38,633 nt of DNA from Candidatus Zhuqueibacterota bacterium (GTDB taxonomy: Bacteria; Zhuqueibacterota; Zhuqueibacteria; Oceanimicrobiales; Oceanimicrobiaceae). The DNA lies in the NCBI GenBank assembly GCA_029261995.1, contig JAJDAF010000006.1, positions 1 to 38,633 on the forward strand, given 5' to 3'. The notes below the pieces were generated by a model that worked only from the letters and a program-made list of their open reading frames with translations, did no database searches and was not told the DNA's origin. Position numbers and translations under genes: made by a program. Of the stretch, positions 25,300 through 32,519 are shown piece after piece (positions within the stretch are counted from its first letter, which is position 1; every line of letters begins with the position of its first letter).

Positions 25300-25740
25300 A
25301 TGACCCGAACCACCGTCACCCGCACCATAAACGCCGGAGTTGAGCTGGTTTTCAAAACCGTCTCCGACATCGAGAACTTCCCGAAAGCCGTGCCGGATAT
25401 CGTGAAGATCGAATTTACCTCAGATATCAAATCAGGGGTTGGCGCCCGCTTTCGCGAAACACGCTTGATGAACGGCAAGGAATCCACCACGGATTTGGAA
25501 GTCATGGAATATGTCGAAAACGACCGCATCCGCATGGTGGCCGATAGCCATGGCACGGTCTGGGATTCTGTTTTTACCGTCAAATCGGCAGGAGTTAAAA
25601 CCGAGCTGAAGCTGGTCATGGATGCGAAAGCCCACAAGCTGTTACCAAGGCTCATGAATCCTTTGCTGAAAGGTCTGTTCAAGAAAGGGGTCGAGAAGCA
25701 TATGGATGCAGTGAAAGGATTTTGCGAAAATGACGGCTGA
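25300..25740 (+). CDS. SRPBCC / polyketide-cyclase-like (START superfamily) protein
   Basis: AGGAGG eight bases upstream fixes the ATG at 25300. The 146-residue sequence follows the SRPBCC fold: VTRTINAGVELVFKTVSDIENFPKAVPDIV at the N-terminus (strand, then helix with FxxVxDxxxxP), a run of alternating strands, and a long C-terminal amphipathic helix (MNPLLKGLFKKGVEKHMDAV). These proteins have a deep hydrophobic cavity for lipids or other small ligands; the Coq10-like and cyclase branches both look like this. The function is not assignable. It overlaps the following peptidase gene by 11 bases. Confidence 0.82.
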   Translation: MTRTTVTRTINAGVELVFKTVSDIENFPKAVPDIVKIEFTSDIKSGVGARFRETRLMNGKESTTDLEVMEYVENDRIRMVADSHGTVWDSVFTVKSAGVKTELKLVMDAKAHKLLPRLMNPLLKGLFKKGVEKHMDAVKGFCENDG

Positions 25741-26785
25741 GAGTAAGTATTTCAAGGCATTGACAGCTATTCTCCTATTTCTTGCCACTTCCTGCAATGA
25801 GAAACATCGATTCAACCAGGAATCTGAGATTCGTCACCAGTCGCGCCCGATGACCGTTGAAATCCTGCCGCATCCTGACACACTTTATAAAGTCCCTGAT
25901 GATCTGCGTTTTGAAAACTGGAATTTCGGCATCCTGATAAAAGGTCCGGACTCAGCCAACCACATCGACCGTCTGCAAATCCGGCATTTCTCAAAAGGCG
26001 CGCATATCCACACCATTGAATATTCTGGAGCTTCCCTGCGAGGGTTTCTGCGGAGCCAAACGGACGGTGAAATCACATTGCACAATTTTCACTTCATGCT
26101 CCCTGAAGATTTGTCTGCCGACCGGCTCGAACTGACATTGTATTCTGGCAATAGCATTCTTGCGCAAACATCGGTCAAACTCATGCGGTACGAGCAGCAG
26201 AATCAATACCGGCTGCCGGTTGCAGGAACCTGGTTCTTGTCCTCCGGTCATGACTTTGGCGTGGAGCATCGCCGCCATTTGTCGCGGGGACATTTTGCCT
26301 GGGACTTTGTCCGTGTGGATGAGGACGGACGCAGTTCAAACGGCCCGAAGCTGGCGGACAATTATGCATTCGGCCATTCCGTGCTCGCCCCGGCTGCCGG
26401 CGTGGTGGTTGGCTTGCACACCGGCGAACCAGACAATGAACCCGGAAATATTCGTCCCGGCAGTCAAGCGAATTATGTTGAGATAGACCACGGCAACGGC
26501 GAGATTAGCCGGGCCGTCCACCTGAAACAAGGCTCCATTCAAGTCGCGCTTGGAGACAGTGTGATTGCAGGCCAGATAATCGGCTCAGTGGGCAACTCGG
26601 GACGGTCGGAGAGTCCGCATCTTCACTTCGGTTTTCAGCGCAATGCCCGGGACAGTAACGGCAGCGCCAAGCAAGTTGCGATTCCCGTGTTGTTTAGCAA
26701 TTATCGGGTAAGCTGGAATCAGGGAGTTGACCTTCCTGTTCAAATAGGACGCCCCAGAAGAGGGCAGTTTGTTCGGCAAGATTGA
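25730..26785 (+). CDS. M23-family (LytM-type) metallopeptidase lipoprotein
   Basis: The N-terminus MTAESKYFKALTAILLFLATS plus Cys is a lipoprotein signal (lipobox LATSC). An unassigned beta-rich domain covers about 35-155. The C-terminal peptidase domain (about 180-330) has GHFAWDF (the HxxxD zinc ligands), GHSVLAPAAGVVVGL, YVEIDHGNGE and the second zinc motif SPHLHFGF (HxH). Enzymes with these residues cut cross-links in peptidoglycan; all expected ligands are present, so it is probably active, unlike the degenerate EnvC/NlpD group. It overlaps the SRPBCC gene, indicating one transcript. Confidence 0.85.
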   Translation: MTAESKYFKALTAILLFLATSCNEKHRFNQESEIRHQSRPMTVEILPHPDTLYKVPDDLRFENWNFGILIKGPDSANHIDRLQIRHFSKGAHIHTIEYSGASLRGFLRSQTDGEITLHNFHFMLPEDLSADRLELTLYSGNSILAQTSVKLMRYEQQNQYRLPVAGTWFLSSGHDFGVEHRRHLSRGHFAWDFVRVDEDGRSSNGPKLADNYAFGHSVLAPAAGVVVGLHTGEPDNEPGNIRPGSQANYVEIDHGNGEISRAVHLKQGSIQVALGDSVIAGQIIGSVGNSGRSESPHLHFGFQRNARDSNGSAKQVAIPVLFSNYRVSWNQGVDLPVQIGRPRRGQFVRQD

Positions 26786-26798
26786 CTTGGGTGCAGAC

Positions 26799-26836
26799 CG
26801 AGCGAATTCTCTGCTCGATTCTGTTTCTTTCTCAGC
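26799..26836. terminator. Weak stem-loop between convergent genes
   Basis: CGAGC (26799-26803) and GCTCG (26813-26817) flank a 9-base loop, followed by a T-rich tract (TTCTGTTTCTTTCTC). It could end the plus-strand M23 transcript before the convergent metallophosphoesterase gene. Confidence 0.35.
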
Positions 26837-26869
26837 CCGTCGCCCGCTGCTCCTGATATTGCACGCTTG

Positions 26870-27772
26870 TCACCAGCCGTAGCCGTGGTAGCGACAGCCG
26901 ATTTCGTTTCCCGCAAGCGTCAAAACGCAAAAACCCTCCTCCGTCGTTCCGAGCGGACCGCGCCACCAGTTGCCGCAGATCGCACCGCCTGTAATGAATC
27001 GCGTCTGGTTGCTGCGCAGTTCTTCGTACGTGTGGAGATGGCCTTGCAGCACAAGGATAAGCTGTTTGTTGTTAAACGCTGCCAATATCTCGGCCGCGTT
27101 GCTGACAAGCTTGCCGGGCCCCGGAGAGGTGTTCGTGCCGGAGTTGACGTCGAAGTAATCGGTGGCAAGTGGAATGTGGGAAACCAGAACGATGGGCGCA
27201 CTGTCCGCCACCTGCGAGAGATCGTTTCTGAGCCACGCCATTTGCGCCTCCCCGATGAAACCACAATAGCCCAATTCATCGTCACTGAGTTCGATTGAAT
27301 CCAGAATGATGAAGTGATAATCCAGTGCATCGAAAGAGTAGTAGGACCTGGCAAGTCCGAGCCGGCTGCAGAACTCGGCCTTTGGGTGTGGACTCGGCTC
27401 GCTGCCGTCTTTCGGTCGCACCGCCACCAAATCGTGGTTTCCGATGACAGGGTAGACCTCCGCCCGCATGTCTTGCTGCATGGCCAGGTACGTTTGCCAG
27501 CGTGGCGCCATGTCGGCCGCCGTGTTGGTAAAGCCTCCGCTGATCAGGTCGCCGCCTGCAATCACCAGGTCCGGATTTTGAACGTTGATGGCTTCAGCAG
27601 CAAGCTCGAGGGCGTGAGGCACACCGCCGTTTACCTTAGCGTGTATGTCGGTGTAGAAAACCAGTCGCAGCCGAGATTTTTTTGGCAAGAGCGGGATATT
27701 TCCCAGGCAACCGCCAAACGCGGTCAGTCCACCGGCGGCCAGGGTCTTGAGAAAGTGTCGTCGGGTCTGCAC
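26870..27772 (-). CDS. Tat-exported calcineurin-type metallophosphoesterase
   Basis: The 300-residue protein begins with a twin-arginine signal, TRRHFLK followed by LAAGGLTAFGGC, which also forms a possible lipobox. All metallophosphoesterase motifs are present: YTDIHAK (DxH), GGDLISGG (GD), IGNHD, VSHIPL and GHLHTYEE (GHxH). It would hydrolyse phosphoesters with a two-metal centre outside the cytoplasm after folding inside. The substrate is unknown. GTG at 27772 is nine bases after the stop of the VanZ-like gene, so they form an operon; the overlapping AGGGTGA can serve as ribosome binding site. Confidence 0.88.
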   Translation of the reverse strand: MQTRRHFLKTLAAGGLTAFGGCLGNIPLLPKKSRLRLVFYTDIHAKVNGGVPHALELAAEAINVQNPDLVIAGGDLISGGFTNTAADMAPRWQTYLAMQQDMRAEVYPVIGNHDLVAVRPKDGSEPSPHPKAEFCSRLGLARSYYSFDALDYHFIILDSIELSDDELGYCGFIGEAQMAWLRNDLSQVADSAPIVLVSHIPLATDYFDVNSGTNTSPGPGKLVSNAAEILAAFNNKQLILVLQGHLHTYEELRSNQTRFITGGAICGNWWRGPLGTTEEGFCVLTLAGNEIGCRYHGYGW

Positions 27773-27781
27773 TTTATCGTT

Positions 27782-29044
27782 TCACCCTGTGGCGAGCGCC
27801 GGTTTGCGCTCCCTGCCCGGCATGGCATACAAGAATCCGACGCTGGCAAACAAGGCGGCCAGGATCAATAGCGTGTGTTTCTCACGGATGCCGGTGACGA
27901 GCGTTCGGCTGACCGCACTCTCATACGGCTGGTCTTGTAGCAGGTGGTCCGCCATAAAGTCGATGTCTTCTGCCGCCAGCGAGTAGCTGGAATGGCCCAG
28001 GGTGTTGCCGAAATACTTTTCCATGATTTGATTCTCGCGGTAGGCCACGGTCAGGCGATAGCGGAATTCGCCAGAGCCTTCATCCAGTTTCTTCGCTTTG
28101 CCGAGATAGCGGTCGCGGCGGAACAGGTGAACGCGGGCTTCGTGCAGGAACGGGTCATTGCTGGGCGTGTAGGTTTCCAGAAACGGTCCGTACTGACTCG
28201 GATCCTGGAATCTATCGAGGATTGCGGCAGCGGCAGCCCCCCGTTCAGCATCGACCGCCTTGAGCTCTGCCGGCGAAAGCCGTGACCTGAAGACACCGAT
28301 ATCCGGGTCTTTAAACTTGTAGCCGTACTCGAACATCACGCTTTCGTTTTCAATCAAGAATCGCAACTGTGGGACGCGTTCGGCGTACCAGGCGATTCGA
28401 TCGGGCGTATTCAGCAGATTGGCGGAGATGAGAAGCAACAAGACCGCCGCAAGCCGGCAAAGCCAACGCGTGCTGGTGGCGCCGAAATCCGAAGAAATCC
28501 GGCGTGGTCGCATGCCTTTTGCGATGCCCAACTGCACCAGTGCAACGGCCAGCAGGTTCAGCCAGATGTCGCCGAGCGCCCAGAATCGTTTCGGCACGGC
28601 CCACTGGACCATCTCATCGACTGTGCCAATCATGGCGCCGATCAGTGCTGCGCCGAAATAGATGCTCTGGTCACGCACGCGGTGACTTAGCGCTCGAAAG
28701 ATGAGCATCCCAAGCACGCCGTACTCCACAAAGTGCACGGCTTCCTCCGGATTGGCCCGCAGGCTAAACGCGTATCCGATGAAGGCGGTCGCCACCGCAG
28801 CCAGCCAGACAAAGCCCATACTGCTGGTTTCACTTCGCTGAACACGCAGCCGGATGACCGCAAGCACGGTCACGGTCACGACCACGCCAACGGTGAAATA
28901 CAGGAAAACCTGCACGCCAAAGGCCTCGCGCACGGCCATTCGCACTGTTCTGGCGAGTGGGATGGTGGCGAAAATCACACCAGTCCAAAGGACGACAAAC
29001 ATCCAGGAAAGCCAGAGCTTTTCTTTCGGCGGGTTGTGGAACAT
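27782..29044 (-). CDS. VanZ-like membrane protein with C-terminal extension
   Basis: About four helices in the first 190 residues contain the VanZ pattern HFVEYGVLGMLIFRAL and DEMVQWAVPKRFWALGDIWLN. VanZ itself gives low-level teicoplanin resistance; most relatives have no known role. After a further helix (about 205-225), a hydrophilic domain of about 165 residues follows (rich in charged residues, FEYGYKFKDPDIGVF), and then a last helix (LLILAALFASVGFLYA). Most VanZ proteins end near 160 residues, so the 420-residue form is unusual. ATG at 29044 is preferred to a TTG at 29065, which has no good ribosome binding site. Confidence 0.75.
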   Translation of the reverse strand: MFHNPPKEKLWLSWMFVVLWTGVIFATIPLARTVRMAVREAFGVQVFLYFTVGVVVTVTVLAVIRLRVQRSETSSMGFVWLAAVATAFIGYAFSLRANPEEAVHFVEYGVLGMLIFRALSHRVRDQSIYFGAALIGAMIGTVDEMVQWAVPKRFWALGDIWLNLLAVALVQLGIAKGMRPRRISSDFGATSTRWLCRLAAVLLLLISANLLNTPDRIAWYAERVPQLRFLIENESVMFEYGYKFKDPDIGVFRSRLSPAELKAVDAERGAAAAAILDRFQDPSQYGPFLETYTPSNDPFLHEARVHLFRRDRYLGKAKKLDEGSGEFRYRLTVAYRENQIMEKYFGNTLGHSSYSLAAEDIDFMADHLLQDQPYESAVSRTLVTGIREKHTLLILAALFASVGFLYAMPGRERKPALATG

Positions 29045-29066
29045 CGGGCAGAACCTGATTACCAAG

Positions 29067-29085
29067 GTGATTTATCTTATATCAC
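29067..29085. promoter_or_regulatory. Imperfect palindrome upstream of the VanZ-like gene
   Basis: GTGATTTATCTTATATCAC has 7 of 9 matching positions in its arms and overlaps a possible -10 (TATAAG on the minus strand). It is a candidate operator in the divergent region with the META lipoprotein gene. The evidence is thin. Confidence 0.25.
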
Positions 29086-29297
29086 TTACATTCGATGTGG
29101 CCGTTTGCGTACACTGGCTGCCAACGACCCGGCTCGGTCGTGCCGGCCCGCTTACAGTTTTCTGATACAAGCTTCGGAAGTCTGAGTCCCGCGCGTCCCG
29201 GCGCCGATCCTGTCACGTACGAAAAAGGTCACTTCGCGGCTGGCCTGCATCTTGCCAGTCTTCTGATCTCCTTTTTCAACCAACGGAGACAAGAACG

Positions 29298-30080
29298 ATG
29301 AATATGGCACTCCATTGTCGGTGTCTTGCGCTATTCGTTTTCGCCTTGCTGACCAGCGGCTGCGACGATGCGACGCTAAACCCCGAAGACCTCGGCGCCT
29401 CGTTGCCCGTTTCGCAGGCCCATAAGCTCATTTGGACTCTCGACAAGTCCGGCTATGAACCCTTCAATCTCATTTTCAATCGCGAGCAGTTTTTTGGCGA
29501 TGACGGCTGCAATGCTTTCGGCGGTTCCTACGAAACACGCAATGACAGCATCTTTCCGGGTCAGGTTAGCCAGACGCTCAAACTGTGCGATGTCAAGGGC
29601 TTTCCCATCCTGCATCTGACTCAGCCATACCGAATCCATGTCGCCAGCGGTGTTTTGCTCCTATTCACACAGCAAGGCCTTTTTGCCTACAAAAGTGCAG
29701 TTACGGACAGCATCAAAGACTCGCCGGTGCTCGGCAACTGGGTATTGCACACCTCGACCGAGCCCGAGTTCTCCTACATCCAGAGGCAGGCTCTGATTCC
29801 AAAGCTGACGGTTGACGCCACCCGGCAATTCAAGATTGAATGGTACTGCGTCCCGGAAAACCCATTTGGCTGTGACGAGATCTCCGGACTGTTCGGCCTT
29901 GGTGGCGCAAGGATAAAGTTCTACAAGACCGGCTGGAAGAACCACGGCGATGGTCTTGGATTTGTGGAGCGGATTCTCGGTTGCACGGAATACACTGTCG
30001 AATCAGATTCGCTAAATGACGAGAGTCTGCGGTTGGTCAACCCGAGCAGTGGCACAGAATTTCAGTTTTTCAGGGAGTAA
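29298..30080 (+). CDS. META/HslJ-like domain lipoprotein
   Basis: GGAG nine bases upstream supports ATG at 29298. The 260 residues begin with a lipoprotein signal (FALLTSGC lipobox, Cys22). The first half has the META/HslJ hallmark FFGDDGCNAFGGSYE (about 65-79) with a disulfide-type cysteine pair, and LKLCDVKG. The second half (about 145-260) is a diverged copy of the same layout (LGNWVLHTSTEP, FEWYCVPENPFGCDEISG-like). META-domain lipoproteins are linked with envelope stress and motility in other bacteria, but the mechanism is unknown. Here it is transcribed alone and ended by a strong terminator. Confidence 0.72.
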   Translation: MNMALHCRCLALFVFALLTSGCDDATLNPEDLGASLPVSQAHKLIWTLDKSGYEPFNLIFNREQFFGDDGCNAFGGSYETRNDSIFPGQVSQTLKLCDVKGFPILHLTQPYRIHVASGVLLLFTQQGLFAYKSAVTDSIKDSPVLGNWVLHTSTEPEFSYIQRQALIPKLTVDATRQFKIEWYCVPENPFGCDEISGLFGLGGARIKFYKTGWKNHGDGLGFVERILGCTEYTVESDSLNDESLRLVNPSSGTEFQFFRE

Positions 30081-30112
30081 TCTAGTGTCACGATTTCTAA
30101 TTTTCCGAACAA

Positions 30113-30177
30113 AACTCTGACAGGGTTTCGACCCTTTTTTTATGCCTGAACGGTTAACATCAAACCCTGTCAGAGTT
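30113..30177. repeat. 16-bp perfect inverted repeat enclosing a terminator
   Basis: AACTCTGACAGGGTTT (30113-30128) and AAACCCTGTCAGAGTT (30162-30177) are exact complements 33 bases apart. The left arm shares bases with the short terminator hairpin at 30122-30135, so the two folds exclude each other. CTGACAGGGTTT-type palindromes are common interspersed repeats in environmental genomes. The rest of the gap to 30385 shows nothing further. Confidence 0.75.
30122..30141 (+). terminator. Intrinsic terminator of the META lipoprotein gene
   Basis: AGGGT-TTCG-ACCCT followed by seven T residues: a compact stem with a stable UUCG loop, 41 bases after the stop codon. Confidence 0.75.
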
Positions 30178-30385
30178 AGCCTATTTGGAAATCATCACAT
30201 TAGTGCCTGCGCTCGGGGGCAAACCACGTCGCGCGTCTTCATCCTAAACCATCCAAGCGTTGTGAGCGGCGGCACCGCCAGTGCAGCCGGAGGCCAGACA
30301 CTCTGCTTTGCCCCGTCATCCTGGCACGGCTGGTTCTCTCGTTCACGACCCGGACGACGAATGCGTCACAATATTCAGGTTCAGC

Positions 30386-30414
30386 TTGACACACCAGGAA
30401 GATTTCTTTATCTT
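30386..30414 (+). promoter_or_regulatory. Sigma-70-type promoter of the cytochrome gene
   Basis: TTGACA (30386-30391), a 17-base spacer and TATCTT (30409-30414), about 55 bases before the ATG. Confidence 0.55.
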
Positions 30415-30469
30415 GCGCGCGGATGCACAACCACAATAAGATGCTGGATACCTCAAGGAGTCAGAATTG

Positions 30470-32404
30470 ATGAAAACGATTTCACATCTGCACAGGATGG
30501 CGCTGCTTTGGCTTCTTTGCGCTGCCTTCACGACGCCAGGCCTGTTTGCCCAGGCTGGGCTGCCGACGGACAATTCAACGCTGTTCACCGGCTCGGGCAA
30601 TTGCGCCTTGTGCCATAATGGTAACGGTGACGCCCTGACTGCCAGCGACGGCACGGACCTCTCCATCGCTGAAAACTGGCGCTCGACCATGATGGCGAAC
30701 GCTGCCAGAGACCCGTACTGGCAGGCAAAGGTTGAAAGCGAAGTCGCCATCAACCCGCAGTTGCAGGCCGTTATTGAAGACAAGTGCACCACCTGTCACG
30801 CTCCGATGGCGCGAACGCAGGCTATTCATGACGGTTCTACAGGTTACACTCTTGCCGAGATGCGTGCCGATCCGCTGGCTATGGATGGCGTAAGTTGTAC
30901 TGCGTGCCATCAAATCCAACCGGACAGCCTGGGCAGTGATGACAGCTTTTCCGGCAAATACGTGATTGACGACAGCCGAACGATTTTCGGACCTTACGAA
31001 AACGTGGTCGATGGTCTCATGCAGTCCGTGGTCAACTACCGCGGTGTTTATGGCCCCCACATGCAGACCTCGGAGCTGTGCGCCACCTGCCACACGCTGT
31101 TCACGCCCTACCTCGACGATGCCGGTGAAATCGCAGGCTCTTTCCCGGAGCAAACCGCCTATTTCGAGTGGCAAAACAGTGTCTACCGGCAAGACGGAAT
31201 CGAGTGCCAGGACTGCCACATGCCACGCATCGACGAAGCTGTCAAAATCTCGAGTATCCCATCTATGCTGGCGCCGCAATCACCGTTTTGGCGCCATCTG
31301 TTTGTGGGCGGCAATGCGTTCATGCTGGAGATGCTGCGCGACAACGGCGACGAGATCGGCGTGACTGCTACGGAGGCACAATTCGACAGCACCATCGCGC
31401 TAACCCGCCGGCAGTTGCGGCAAAAAACGGCCAGGCTGTCAGTTGAAACCACGGTCGAGAATGATACGCTGCACATTGCCGCCACGGTGGAAAATCTCGC
31501 CGGACACAAATTCCCTACCGGATTTCCGAGCCGGCGCGCCTGGCTGCACGTCGAGGTTAGCGATGAAGCAGGCACGCTGCTGTTCGAGTCAGGCAACTTC
31601 AACGACGACGGCCGCATCGTTGCCCTGTCGCAGGATTATGTACCCCATCTTGACCGGATCGATTCTGATGAGCAGGTGCAAATCTGGGAACCGGTCATGG
31701 TCGATGTCAATGGTGAGGTCACTCGCACTCTGTTGCGCGGCGCGGATTACATTAAAGATAATCGCATTCCGCCGAAAGGATTCGTTCTAAACGCCGACCG
31801 CTACCAGGATATGGCCATCAAAGGCGAGGCCGCGAATGACCCAAATTTCAACCATGATCTAAACGGCGAAGGCAGTGGCAGTGATGTCGTCAACTACTTT
31901 GTAGACCTGGCGGGGCACAGCGGCAGCCTTGAGGTCGAAGTTGACCTGCTCTACCAGAGCATCAAACCGGCATTCGTGGATGACCTGATCGCGCATGAAA
32001 CGCCGGCCATCACCCGCTTCGCCGGCTACTATGAAGACGCGGACAAAACTCCGGAGACGATTCAATCCGTTGAGACACAAGTGCTGGTCACGGAGGTGGC
32101 GCAATCCGAGCCAGGCCTGCCCCGTGGCTTCCGGCTGCTGCAAAACTACCCGAATCCGTTTAACGCCGGAACAGTCATTTCCTTTGCGCTTGCCTCCGGG
32201 GATGACAGGTTTGAGCTGACAATTTATGATATCCGCGGAAGAAAGGTGCGAACGCTAGCTGCGGGAATGAGAACGCCCGGCAACTACACTGAAAATTGGG
32301 ATGGCACGGATGCTTTCGGTGGACCCGTGAGTAGCGGCGTTTATTTCTATCGTCTGTCAGCGGGCGCAACAAGTCTTGCGCGTAAGCTCATCTATGTCAA
32401 GTAA
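30470..32404 (+). CDS. Secreted pentahaem cytochrome c with T9SS sorting domain
   Basis: AGGAG nine bases upstream supports ATG at 30470 over an adjoining TTG. The 644-residue protein has a signal peptide ending FAQ (28), and five CxxCH haem sites at residues 45, 106, 143, 204 and 246 (CALCH, CTTCH, CTACH, CATCH, CQDCH). A beta-rich region (about 310-540) with GHKFPTGFPSRRAW follows, which recurs after haem domains in related multihaem proteins. The C-terminus (about 555-644) is a FlgD-like T9SS type A sorting domain (LLQNYPNPFN, YDIRGRKVRTL, SSGVYFYRLSAG). It would be exported by Sec, passed through T9SS and anchored or released outside, so a role in extracellular electron transfer or redox chemistry is plausible. 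The exact substrate is unknown. Confidence 0.88.
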   Translation: MKTISHLHRMALLWLLCAAFTTPGLFAQAGLPTDNSTLFTGSGNCALCHNGNGDALTASDGTDLSIAENWRSTMMANAARDPYWQAKVESEVAINPQLQAVIEDKCTTCHAPMARTQAIHDGSTGYTLAEMRADPLAMDGVSCTACHQIQPDSLGSDDSFSGKYVIDDSRTIFGPYENVVDGLMQSVVNYRGVYGPHMQTSELCATCHTLFTPYLDDAGEIAGSFPEQTAYFEWQNSVYRQDGIECQDCHMPRIDEAVKISSIPSMLAPQSPFWRHLFVGGNAFMLEMLRDNGDEIGVTATEAQFDSTIALTRRQLRQKTARLSVETTVENDTLHIAATVENLAGHKFPTGFPSRRAWLHVEVSDEAGTLLFESGNFNDDGRIVALSQDYVPHLDRIDSDEQVQIWEPVMVDVNGEVTRTLLRGADYIKDNRIPPKGFVLNADRYQDMAIKGEAANDPNFNHDLNGEGSGSDVVNYFVDLAGHSGSLEVEVDLLYQSIKPAFVDDLIAHETPAITRFAGYYEDADKTPETIQSVETQVLVTEVAQSEPGLPRGFRLLQNYPNPFNAGTVISFALASGDDRFELTIYDIRGRKVRTLAAGMRTPGNYTENWDGTDAFGGPVSSGVYFYRLSAGATSLARKLIYVK

Positions 32405-32464
32405 TCTGCTGTTGAGAGACGGGGTGGTCGCGCAAAGTCGTTAACGACGACACTTCCAAACATC

Positions 32465-32491
32465 AAAGCCCGGGGCAAGACCCCGGGCTTT
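32465..32491. terminator. Bidirectional terminator between convergent genes
   Basis: AAAGCCCGGGG (32465-32475), 5-base loop, CCCCGGGCTTT (32481-32491): an 11-bp perfect stem. It serves both the cytochrome gene and the minus-strand TonB receptor that ends at 32520. Confidence 0.85.
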
Positions 32492-32519
32492 CAATGCACA
32501 AACGTTAATCAAATCACCT

